Below are positions 51,727 to 59,612 of a stretch of DNA of 64,000 bases, piece after piece (position 1 is the stretch's first letter; each line of letters begins with the position of its first letter). The notes under the pieces were generated by a model. The model made no database searches. It had not been told where the DNA came from and saw nothing but the letters and a program-made list of their open reading frames with translations. The DNA is from Pseudalkalibacillus sp052246725. Lineage in GTDB: Bacteria > Bacillota > Bacilli > Bacillales > Fictibacillaceae. The stretch lies in assembly GCA_052246725.1 (NCBI GenBank), contig JBQQCL010000005.1, one strand, 5' to 3'. Position numbers and translations under genes: made by a program.

Positions 51727-52866
51727 TTATTCTTTGTCTTTATTTGCAAGGTCACGCCACTCTTGGATATATTTTTCTTTGATCTGATTATGCTCATCCA
51801 AAGTTTTCGCATATAGGACTTCCCCGTTCGGGCGTGCGAAGAAATAATAATTCGCGTTCGGCTCTGGATTCACTGCAGCATCGATGGCTGATTCCCCAGG
51901 GGCCGAGATCGGTCCGATCGGTAAACCAGACTCATGATAGGTATTATACGGTGATTCGATTTCTGTGTCCTTATACGTTACTGTAATTTTCGACTGTTGC
52001 TGAGCGTAGGTGACCGTCACATCAGATTGGAGAGGCATCCCTTTTTGAAGACGGTTATAAAATACACCCGAAACTTTGAATCGATCTTCCTTTACTTTCG
52101 CCTCTTCTTCGATGATGGAAGCTAATGTCAGTATTTCATGAGTCGTATAGCTTGATTCTTGTATTCCTGCGTTATATTTCGTCACCACTGTGCTCATCTT
52201 TTTAACCATCGATTCAATAATGGATTCTAAACTTGGATCTTTCACGTAAAATTCATAGGTTGCCGGAAAAAGATAGCCTTCGAGTGGCCAGATCACTTTT
52301 TCACCCAAGATTTTTTCATCCAATAGCGGATATTTTGCAATCAATGATTCAATGAATTTCTTATCTTTCATTTTTTCCTGAACTTCTTCTTCTGTGTAAT
52401 CCGTTTGTTCGGAAATCTTGGATACTACTTCATTGATGCGAAGTCCTTCTGGAATACGGACAGTCATTTCAGCCTCTTTATATACTTTACCGTCTTTCAG
52501 AGAATTGATGATGTCTTTCATCTCCATAGATTGGGTAAGCTCATAATTTCCTGCTTGGAAATCATCTTCATTTTTATATTTGACATAGTACTTGAATACG
52601 AGTGCGCTTTTGATGACACCGCTCTCTTCTAATTTTTTCGCTATTGTACCGGATGACGTGCCAATTGGTATTTCCACTTCTATCGGTTCTTTATTGGAAG
52701 CATCAACTGGCTCAAATGCGCCTTTAATATATACGTAGCCACCAATTCCCAGGCCTACGATCGAAAAAACCAGGAGTGTAAGTACGATAAATACAACTCG
52801 TCTTACAATCTTTGCTTCCTGATTACGGCGCATAATCGTTTCATGATCTAGATTTGGTTGAAGCAC
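51727..52866 (-). CDS. mltG: Endolytic murein transglycosylase MltG
   Basis: MltG (YrrL) cleaves nascent glycan strands at the outer face of the membrane. The 379 residues have one N-terminal helix (VVFIVLTLLVFSIVGLGIGG), a LysM-like region, and the YceG domain with PLEGYLFPATYEFY near residue 191, the catalytic glutamate region LASIIEEEAKVKEDR near residue 243 and NTYHESGLPIGPISAPG near residue 316. The start is GTG 52866 after GAGGGGGG. Confidence 0.95.
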   Translation of the reverse strand: MLQPNLDHETIMRRNQEAKIVRRVVFIVLTLLVFSIVGLGIGGYVYIKGAFEPVDASNKEPIEVEIPIGTSSGTIAKKLEESGVIKSALVFKYYVKYKNEDDFQAGNYELTQSMEMKDIINSLKDGKVYKEAEMTVRIPEGLRINEVVSKISEQTDYTEEEVQEKMKDKKFIESLIAKYPLLDEKILGEKVIWPLEGYLFPATYEFYVKDPSLESIIESMVKKMSTVVTKYNAGIQESSYTTHEILTLASIIEEEAKVKEDRFKVSGVFYNRLQKGMPLQSDVTVTYAQQQSKITVTYKDTEIESPYNTYHESGLPIGPISAPGESAIDAAVNPEPNANYYFFARPNGEVLYAKTLDEHNQIKEKYIQEWRDLANKDKE

Positions 52867-53039
52867 CGAAATATCCCCCCTCTAATACATCTGTTCCATT
52901 ATACTATAATTCAGTATTAATTCGGCTTAAATTCGTCAATTTTTTTAGATTTTGTCAAATTCAGGATACGAATTGCTTTTAAGTTCTATTTTTGTAAAAG
53001 AAGGGCTATTATTTTGAAATGTTGATTTCGTCAGCTATT

Positions 53040-53110
53040 CACCTCCAGCCTTAGAGAGCCTCCTCACTCGTTGCTCGCTGTTTTGGCTGGATGGCATTTT
53101 CTGTTGGAAT
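53040..53110. repeat. Degraded copy of the AAATTCAC repeat
   Basis: CCTCCTCACTCGTTGCTCGCTG and GGAATGTCGCAAAT resemble the inverted version of the repeat at 2663-2752. The similarity is partial. Confidence 0.4.
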
Positions 53111-53384
53111 GTCGCAAATATCGCTTCAATCAACGTGAGCAAAAATAAAAAACTTGGCAACTAGCCTTAGGTGTAAGCTTAATCTAGTTGAACTTTAGGC
53201 TGTGTATTATTATTGCTTATCTTTGAATGAAGGGAAACATGCTGTCCAATAAGTGTCTGAGTCTCTCAGCAATTAACAACATTTTAAGAAAAACGTATTT
53301 TGAAACAAAATAATGTGTAGTGAGGTCTGATATTTTCCTTTTTGGCCAGCTTCTTTCATTAAATCTGCTAAGGTCACTACCCTA

Positions 53385-53516
53385 ACGGACACAGGAGACC
53401 TTATTCGGAACAAAATAAGGTAATTTCACAATTTAGCGGACAGGAGAGACGCTATTTTGCCAAACGAGTATGTTTTTTCAGCTCATTCAGGTAAATAAGG
53501 CTCTGGTGTCCGTTAG
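53385..53516. repeat. Three-copy CGGACAC repeat cluster
   Basis: ACGGACACAGGAGACCTTAT (from 53385), GCGGACAGGAGAGACGCTAT (from 53437) and the inverted ATAAGGCTCTGGTGTCCGTT (to 53515) are three versions of one unit. No gene is visible in 52867-53612. Confidence 0.7.
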
Positions 53517-53612
53517 ATGTTTGTCTCAACTATTATCTCAAATCGCAACCTGATTTTTTGCCATTAAAAAGGACTGACCACACATTTGTGATCAGTCCTT
53601 CATCATCTTTGT

Positions 53613-53900
53613 TTAGAGTTCTTCGGATTCTTGGAAAGTGTTCAACATTTCTTCGACCATATCCCATTCTTGATCTGTTTCAATTGGGAAAAGTTCGATA
53701 TCGTCGTCTTTTTCGCCTTTATCTTCGTAACGGAAAGCGAAAACTTCAACGTCTTCTTCATCTTCTCCATTTTCAACAGGAACAAGTACCATGTACGAAC
53801 GTTCAGTTGCATCTACATCGAACGTAAAGAGTACTTCAAATAAATGTTCCTCACCATTTTCATCAGGGATGATGATCCGTTCTTTTTCTTCCTCAGACAT
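53613..53900 (-). CDS. yrzB: DUF1292 family protein YrzB
   Basis: This small acidic cytoplasmic protein of 95 residues belongs to DUF1292: RIIIPDENGEEHLFEVLFTF, YMVLVPVENGEDEEDVEVFA and a C-terminal DQEWDMVEEMLNTFQE. Its function is unknown; it is always beside ruvX and yrzL in Bacilli. GAGGTG precedes the ATG. A short A/T-tract hairpin lies downstream at about 53565-53600. Confidence 0.93.
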   Translation of the reverse strand: MSEEEKERIIIPDENGEEHLFEVLFTFDVDATERSYMVLVPVENGEDEEDVEVFAFRYEDKGEKDDDIELFPIETDQEWDMVEEMLNTFQESEEL

Positions 53901-53915
53901 TTTAGCACCTCTTTT

Positions 53916-54335
53916 TTATTTAGCGGCTGGGCTGTCTAAATAGCTCTGTAAGATGAGCACAGCTGCCATTTTGTCAATGACCCCTTTGCGCTTCTTGCGG
54001 CTGACATCAGCTTCTATGAGCATGCGTTCTGCCGCGGCCGTGGTCAAGCGTTCATCCCACAGCACAGTGGATATTTTTAATGTGTCCTCAATATGCTTTG
54101 CAAATTCTTGACACATTTCTCCACTAGGGCCTATTGTTCCATTCATATTTTTCGGTAGACCGACCACGATTGTGTCGACTTCATGCTTATCAATCAGTTG
54201 CTTCAAATACTGCATTTCCTGGTCGATATCTCCCGTACGCCGGTATGTTTCTATCCCCTGTGCCGTCCATCCTAACGCATCGCTAAGTGCAATGCCAATT
54301 GTTTTTGTACCGACGTCTAACCCTAATTTTCGCAT
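53916..54335 (-). CDS. ruvX: Holliday junction resolvase / RNase RuvX (YqgF)
   Basis: RuvX (YrrK) has an RNase H-like fold. The 139 residues begin MRKLGLDVGTKTIGIALSDA, with the metal-binding aspartate at residue 7, and contain VVGLPKNMNGTIGPSGE near residue 61 and VLWDERLTTAAAERML near residue 97. The gene is between yrzB and yrzL as in B. subtilis. The SD is weak (GTGAGAG). Confidence 0.95.
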   Translation of the reverse strand: MRKLGLDVGTKTIGIALSDALGWTAQGIETYRRTGDIDQEMQYLKQLIDKHEVDTIVVGLPKNMNGTIGPSGEMCQEFAKHIEDTLKISTVLWDERLTTAAAERMLIEADVSRKKRKGVIDKMAAVLILQSYLDSPAAK

Positions 54336-54344
54336 ATGCAGAAA

Positions 54345-54617
54345 TTATCTCTCACTTTCCTGATGCTGTACTAAATACGATTTTACGAGTTCCTCAATCA
54401 ATTCATCACGTTCAAGCTTGCGCATCTTGCTTCTAGCATCATTATGACGAGGAATATAAGCTGGATCGCCAGACAGGAGGTAACCTACGATCTGGTTGAT
54501 CGGGTTGTATCCTTTCTCTTGCAATGACTCGTATACTGACAACAATACACTCTTGACGTTGGCATCCATCGAGTCGTCTTGGAAATTGAACTTTACCGTC
54601 TTGTCAAATGAGCTCAT
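54345..54617 (-). CDS. yrzL: IreB family regulatory phosphoprotein (YrzL, UPF0297)
   Basis: The 90-residue protein is of the IreB family, a substrate of the PASTA kinase IreK in Enterococcus. Conserved features are FDKTVKFNFQDD, the helix VKSVLLSVYESLQEKGYNPI, and YLLSGDPAYIPRHNDARSKM. AGAGAGGTG precedes the ATG. It is co-directional with alaS and ruvX. Confidence 0.95.
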   Translation of the reverse strand: MSSFDKTVKFNFQDDSMDANVKSVLLSVYESLQEKGYNPINQIVGYLLSGDPAYIPRHNDARSKMRKLERDELIEELVKSYLVQHQESER

Positions 54618-54692
54618 CTTGACACCTCTCTTTAGCGTTAGATTGGGAAATCCCCGCTTTTTCTACCTTTATTGTACAATACACATACAGGT

Positions 54693-57329
54693 TTAGGAAA
54701 TGGATTTGACGAATTCGTAAACATAATTTAATGCGTCATCCAGTTTTTCAGGTTGTTTTCCGCCAGCTTGAGCCATATCGGGGCGTCCACCTCCGCCGCC
54801 TCCACATCGGGTTGCGACTTCCTTTACAATTTTACCTGCATGAAAGCCTTCTTTCGTTAAATTATCCGTAACTCCTGCAACAATATTCACTTTTTCATTT
54901 TGTGCAGAACCAAGAACGACTACCCCGCTTCCGATCTTGTTCTTCAAATCATCTACGATTGAGCGTAAATTATTCATATCACTAGCAGAAACTTTTCTAG
55001 CTAATACTTTTACGCCATTGATTTCTTCAGCATGATCCACCAAGGAACCTGCTTCAATATTCGCAAGCTTACCTTTCAAGGATTCATTTTCACGTTGAAG
55101 CTCTTTGATTTGTGATTGCATAGTACCAACCTTTGCAGGTACATCATTCAGGTTAGACTTCAAAGCGTCTGCTGTATCTTTAAGGATTTGGACTTGTCCA
55201 GTGAGATGACGATAGGCTCCCTCACTTGTAACTGCTTCAATCCTGCGTGTTCCAGCCCCAATGCCGGATTCTGCTACGATCTTGAACAACCCGATTTCTG
55301 CAGTATTAACTACATGACAGCCTCCGCAAAGCTCAAGACTGTAATCTCCGACTTTTACGACACGAACTTCACTTCCGTATTTTTCACCGAATAATGCCAT
55401 CGCTCCCATCGCTTTTGCTTCTTCAATCGGCTTGATCATCTTTTCAACAGGAATGGTGCTCCAAATCTTTTCGTTTACAATCGATTCAATCTTCTCCAAT
55501 TCCTCCGGAGTGATCTGATTGAAGTGGGAGAAGTCGAAACGTAAGCGATCAGAAGTTACAAGAGAACCTGCTTGATTGACATGTTTTCCAAGTACATCTT
55601 TAAGTGCTTGATGAAGCAAGTGTGTTGCGGTATGGTTCTTGATTATACCAGCACGACTGATCTCGTTGACGGTTGCCGTAATGGGTTCATCGACTTTCAA
55701 TGTTCCTTTTTCAACATAGACTGTATGGAGATTTTGACCATTCGGCGCTTTTTGGACGTCCTTTACGACAGCAAAAACATTGTCATTCTCAAGTGTCCCT
55801 TTGTCAGCAATCTGTCCGCCGCTTTCTGCATAAAAAGGTGTATGATCAAGGATGACAAGGACTTCTTCACCAGCATTTGCTTCATTGACCGTATCAGCAC
55901 CCTTTACGATCACGCTAACCTTAGAAGACGTACGCAGTTGGTCATAACCGATGAATTCACTTGAGGTTTTGATATCACTCAGGACTCCAGTCTGAACCTG
56001 CATAGAACCTGTGTCCTGGCGTGCTGAACGTGCCCGCTCACGCTGTGCTTCCATTTCCACATCGAATTGTTCCCGATTCACCGTCAAGCCTTCTTCTTCG
56101 ACATACTCTTCAGTCAATTCAAAAGGAAATCCATACGTATCATACAACTTGAAAGCATCCGAGCCAGAAAGTTCATTTATCCCATTTTCTTTCGCTTCCT
56201 TCATCATTTCAGATAAAATCGCAAGACCTTCGTTGATGGTTTCGTGGAATCGTTCTTCCTCATTCTTAACGACTTTTTGGATGAAATCGGTGTTTTCAAG
56301 AACATTTGGATAGAAGTCTTTCATGACATCTGCAACCACTGGCACAAGGTCAAACATAAAAGGTTTGCTGATGTTCAATTGTTTAGCAAAACGGATTGCT
56401 CTGCGGATAAGGCGGCGTAATACATAGCCTCGACCTTCATTGGATGGCAGCGCCCCGTCTGCAACCGCGAAAGTAACTGTCCGGATGTGATCGGCAATCA
56501 CCTTGAAAGCAGTATCGATTTCCGGATTCTTCCCATATTCAGTACCAGAGATTTTTTCTGTTGCTTCGATCATTGGCATGAACAGGTCGGTTTCATAGTT
56601 TGTCGGAGCATCCTGTAACGCACAAACGACACGTTCAAGCCCCATCCCTGTATCAATATTCTTTTTCGGCAACGGAGTATACGAGCCATCAGGGTTATGA
56701 TTGTATTGAGAAAACACAAGGTTCCAGATTTCAAGGTGACGCTCGTTTTCTCCCCCTGGGAACAACTCTGGATCGTTCGTGTCTTTTCCATACTTCTCCC
56801 CGCGATCAAAAAAGATTTCTGTGTTCGGTCCACTCGGGCCTTCTCCGATATCCCAGAAGTTTTCTTCGAGGCGGATGATCTTATCCTTTGGAAGGCCGAT
56901 TTCATTATGCCAAATGTCATGCGCTTCATCGTCTTCAGGATGAATCGTGACCGCTAGTTTATCAGGGTCAATTCCCAACCATTTTTCATCAGTCAAGAAT
57001 TCCCAAGCCCAAATAATCGCTTCTTTTTTAAAGTAGTCCCCGATTGAGAAGTTTCCCAGCATCTCGAAGAACGTATGATGGCGAGCAGTTTTACCGACAT
57101 TTTCAATATCATTCGTACGGATGGATTTTTGAGCGTTTACGATACGAGGATTCTCTGGAACGACACGCCCATCAAAATACTTTTTCAAGGTTGCAACGCC
57201 ACTATTGATCCACAGCAAGGACGGATCTTCGTGCGGAACAAGAGAGGCACTAGGTTCAACCTTATGTCCTTTTTCTTTGAAAAAATCCAAATACATCTGT
57301 CTTACTTCAGCTGAAGTGAGCGTTTTCAT
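54693..57329 (-). CDS. alaS: Alanyl-tRNA synthetase
   Basis: AlaS charges tRNA-Ala and edits mischarged serine and glycine. The product of about 878 residues has the class II core (PSASLVPHEDPSLLWINSGV, GRGYVLRRLIRRAIR near residue 308), the editing domain with HTATHLLHQAL near residue 570 and CGGCH near residue 675, and a C-Ala domain with GGGGGGRPDMAQAGG. AGGAGGG precedes two ATG codons; I use the second (57329), which matches the usual MKxLTSAEVR start. A T-box controls it. Confidence 0.97.
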   Translation of the reverse strand: MKTLTSAEVRQMYLDFFKEKGHKVEPSASLVPHEDPSLLWINSGVATLKKYFDGRVVPENPRIVNAQKSIRTNDIENVGKTARHHTFFEMLGNFSIGDYFKKEAIIWAWEFLTDEKWLGIDPDKLAVTIHPEDDEAHDIWHNEIGLPKDKIIRLEENFWDIGEGPSGPNTEIFFDRGEKYGKDTNDPELFPGGENERHLEIWNLVFSQYNHNPDGSYTPLPKKNIDTGMGLERVVCALQDAPTNYETDLFMPMIEATEKISGTEYGKNPEIDTAFKVIADHIRTVTFAVADGALPSNEGRGYVLRRLIRRAIRFAKQLNISKPFMFDLVPVVADVMKDFYPNVLENTDFIQKVVKNEEERFHETINEGLAILSEMMKEAKENGINELSGSDAFKLYDTYGFPFELTEEYVEEEGLTVNREQFDVEMEAQRERARSARQDTGSMQVQTGVLSDIKTSSEFIGYDQLRTSSKVSVIVKGADTVNEANAGEEVLVILDHTPFYAESGGQIADKGTLENDNVFAVVKDVQKAPNGQNLHTVYVEKGTLKVDEPITATVNEISRAGIIKNHTATHLLHQALKDVLGKHVNQAGSLVTSDRLRFDFSHFNQITPEELEKIESIVNEKIWSTIPVEKMIKPIEEAKAMGAMALFGEKYGSEVRVVKVGDYSLELCGGCHVVNTAEIGLFKIVAESGIGAGTRRIEAVTSEGAYRHLTGQVQILKDTADALKSNLNDVPAKVGTMQSQIKELQRENESLKGKLANIEAGSLVDHAEEINGVKVLARKVSASDMNNLRSIVDDLKNKIGSGVVVLGSAQNEKVNIVAGVTDNLTKEGFHAGKIVKEVATRCGGGGGGRPDMAQAGGKQPEKLDDALNYVYEFVKSIS

Positions 57330-57372
57330 CATTAATTCCCTCCTATTTTTATGAGTTTGTTTTTTTTAGACA

Positions 57373-57620
57373 ATAAAAAAACCCACGTCCTAAAACAGGG
57401 ACGAGAGTTATCACGCGGTACCACCCTGGTTATGAACACATCTTATGTATTCATCACCTCGACACATTAACGGTGTGCGCCGGCAGGATTTGCCTGCATT
57501 CCGGATCAGCGTTCAGTCAAACTTCATCCAGAACCTCTTTCAGCCTGGGAGGTTCTTCTCTACAAGGAAGGGCTTTGACCTACTCATTCCATCATCATTT
57601 TACATATTCATGTTCTGCTG
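57373..57620 (-). promoter_or_regulatory. T-box leader of alaS
   Basis: The T-box core AGGGTGGTACCGCG is at 57427-57414 on the minus strand, followed by the terminator CGTCCCTGTTTTAGGACG and a T run. Upstream is a stem I with an AGTA motif (AATGAGTAGG), and GAACGCTGATCC offers GCT, an alanine codon, as the specifier. Uncharged tRNA-Ala would stabilise the antiterminator and raise alaS expression. Confidence 0.93.
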
Positions 57621-57626
57621 TCGTTA

Positions 57627-57656
57627 ATTATAGACTTTACTTTTCCGCATTGTCAA
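57627..57656 (-). promoter_or_regulatory. Sigma-A promoter of alaS
   Basis: On the minus strand a perfect TTGACA (57656-57651) and a perfect TATAAT (57632-57627) are separated by 18 bases. The -35 lies inside the last codons of yrrI. Confidence 0.88.
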
Positions 57657-58716
57657 CATTTCTGAAATGCTCTTTCGCATGATGGAAAATAACTTTTCCA
57701 ATTGCAAAGAAAGGTACAGCAAGGAGTAAGCCAACAACGCCACCGATTTCTCCGCCAATCAACAATGCTAATATGATTCCTATCGGATGGATATGCAATG
57801 TTTTCCCGACAATAAGCGGTCCGAGAATATTCCCCTCGATGAATTGAAGGATGATGACAATTCCAATTACGATCAACAGTTTATTTATCGATATCGTCGC
57901 TGCAATCAACGCAACTGGAACTGCCCCGAGGACCGGTCCGAAATAGGGAATGAAATCAGTAACACCAATGAGGATACCTAAAATCACGGGGTAAGGGACA
58001 CCAGCTATCCAAAACGCGCCAATTGCTAGTACTGCAAGGGCACAAGCTACTGTCAATTGTCCGCGTATGTAATTACCAAGTGAAACATCGATATCATGGA
58101 TGATTTTCTTTCCAGGCGCTCTCCACTTTTTCGGGGTCATGTTCCAAATCATCCGCGTGATAACCTTAAAGTCTTTCAGCATATAGAAAACGAGAAAAGG
58201 AATGACGATCCATGCAAAAAGATTTCGCCAAAATCCTTTGATTGCAGCAAGAACGCCGCTTATTAATATTGTTAAATATTGCTCAACAGCATTCACCGTT
58301 TTTTCAAATTCAGTATGGACCGTTTCCGGCAGATTATCAGTATGTTCATAAAATTCCCGAATCCAGGTCCGATAAGTTTCCGATAATACAGGTAATTGTT
58401 CACTCAGGTCTTTGAGCTGTGATATCAGATATGGAACACTTTTAAAAATCAAAAATCCTATGCCACCAAAAAAAGCAAGGTAAATCACAAGGATAGCGAG
58501 AGATCGTGGGATGCCCCGCCGATGAATCCATTCTACAATAGGATGTAATAGATAGGTGATGAAGATTGCGACGAAAAATGGCATGAAAACGGCCAATACC
58601 ATATCAAGAATCGGATCCCAAAACGGTTTCAATTTCATGAAGACAAATGCACATAGTAAAGCTAATAAGACCATGCCGAGCCTTACCAGTGCTTCAATTG
58701 TAAACAGTTTTTTCAT
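57637..58716 (-). CDS. yrrI: AI-2E family permease YrrI
   Basis: The 359-residue multi-helix protein of the AI-2E (DUF20) family lies upstream of alaS as in B. subtilis. Typical segments are TYLLHPIVEWIHRRGIPRSL near residue 55 and DFIPYFGPVLGAVPVALIAA near residue 255, then QFIEGNILGPLIVGKTLHIH. I start at ATG 58716, after GGTGG; a GTG 9 bases upstream overlaps the SD. The substrate is unknown. Confidence 0.9.
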   Translation of the reverse strand: MKKLFTIEALVRLGMVLLALLCAFVFMKLKPFWDPILDMVLAVFMPFFVAIFITYLLHPIVEWIHRRGIPRSLAILVIYLAFFGGIGFLIFKSVPYLISQLKDLSEQLPVLSETYRTWIREFYEHTDNLPETVHTEFEKTVNAVEQYLTILISGVLAAIKGFWRNLFAWIVIPFLVFYMLKDFKVITRMIWNMTPKKWRAPGKKIIHDIDVSLGNYIRGQLTVACALAVLAIGAFWIAGVPYPVILGILIGVTDFIPYFGPVLGAVPVALIAATISINKLLIVIGIVIILQFIEGNILGPLIVGKTLHIHPIGIILALLIGGEIGGVVGLLLAVPFFAIGKVIFHHAKEHFRNVDNAEK

Positions 58717-58820
58717 AAGCGCCACCGGATCTTTTCACATTATTCTTGTATCTTTAACGTGCGCTTAAAAAGTTCGGTTATTCATTTCATTTGAATAACG
58801 GTATAGGTTTTGCTTTCTGC

Positions 58821-58858
58821 GAAATTCATGCTTTTCCCGTAGGAGTGTCGTAAATTCG
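58821..58858. repeat. Short degraded copy of the AAATTCAC repeat
   Basis: GAAATTCATGCTTTTCCCGT followed by AGGAGTGTCGTAAATT resembles the ends and centre of the repeat at 2663. Confidence 0.35.
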
Positions 58859-58911
58859 CTTACAGCAATCCTAAACAAAGTCTTGCAGCAAACTGTATAG
58901 TTTTTTAATAA

Positions 58912-59134
58912 GGCTCTTTTCTAAAAGATTGTTGCTTTTGAGTCTTTTTAAAAAAAACACCTTGTGTAAGTTGATTGGAGAGCAAGGTGCGAGACTCCTG
59001 CGGGATCAGCGGGACAGGTGAGACCATTCAATGTCGCAAGGCGACGAGTGGGCTCACCGCACGCCCCGCGGAAAGCGAGCATCCTGGAGCGGAAATAACG
59101 ACTTTCTAGAGCAACAAAGTTTGCTCAAACAGCC
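58912..59134. mobile_element. MITE copy C, short form
   Basis: The element runs from GGCTCTTTTCTAAAAG to GCTCAAACAGCC and is flanked by TTAATAA on both sides (58905-58911 and 59135-59141). Compared with copies A and B it lacks about 75 bases near the middle and the whole 3' module, so it may be the simpler ancestor. Its ends share GGCTnTTTnnnnAAAnnTTGTTGC. Confidence 0.85.
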
Positions 59135-59148
59135 TTAATAAAACCTAC

Positions 59149-59178
59149 AAAAAAAACTGACATTCATCTGAACGTCAG
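59149..59178 (-). terminator. Terminator of yrzQ
   Basis: On the minus strand CTGAC pairs with GTCAG (with extra TTCA/TGAA pairing inside), followed by eight T. Confidence 0.78.
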
Positions 59179-59184
59179 CTCTTT

Positions 59185-59334
59185 TCAATAAATCGCTTTT
59201 GCAATCCTTTTACGGATCCGCTTCATTTTCTTCGTTGATAGCATGCGATTCATCTTCATATTTCTTCCATATAACGATTTGATCAGATACGCACCGGCAC
59301 AGGTCGTTGCTATAGTCATGATTGTACGGTTCAC
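59185..59334 (-). CDS. yrzQ: DUF3918-type small basic protein YrzQ
   Basis: The 49-residue product begins MNRTIMTIATTCAGAYLIKS and continues with a strongly basic, Met-rich tail ending in RKRIAKAIY. It has one short hydrophobic helix. The position between yrzR and yrrI matches B. subtilis yrzQ. I start at GTG 59334, after GGGATGGTG; an ATG at 59346 is possible. It is too short for common ORF cut-offs. Confidence 0.68.
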   Translation of the reverse strand: MNRTIMTIATTCAGAYLIKSLYGRNMKMNRMLSTKKMKRIRKRIAKAIY

Positions 59335-59358
59335 ATTAAACACCATCCCAGTATGAAG

Positions 59359-59547
59359 TTACATCGAAATTCTTAGATCGTCATCATCGAACAAATCATC
59401 CAAAGAAGTCAAACTGCCATCTTCCTCTACTTGATTAAGAATCAGTTTGCCATCAACGGCCGTCAGTTCGATGAAACATCCCCAGCAGTAATACTGGTCC
59501 ACCCCGATTTTGCCAAGGTCCTTGCATTGGCAGTTGGGACATCTCAT
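59359..59547 (-). CDS. yrzR: YrzR, small zinc-ribbon-like protein
   Basis: The 62-residue protein begins MRCPNCQCKDLGKIGVDQYY and continues CWGCFIEL, so four cysteines (CPNC, CWGC) form a likely zinc ribbon; the C-terminus is acidic. I start at ATG 59547, 8 bases after GAGGAGG, rather than an upstream codon without SD. It lies between recD2 and yrzQ as in B. subtilis, except that yrrD is absent. Confidence 0.82.
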   Translation of the reverse strand: MRCPNCQCKDLGKIGVDQYYCWGCFIELTAVDGKLILNQVEEDGSLTSLDDLFDDDDLRISM

Positions 59548-59612
59548 TGTTCGTTCCTCCTCTTGATAAATCAAAAAAGTGCTACGAATAGGATGTCCCG
59601 TATTTTTGGGAT

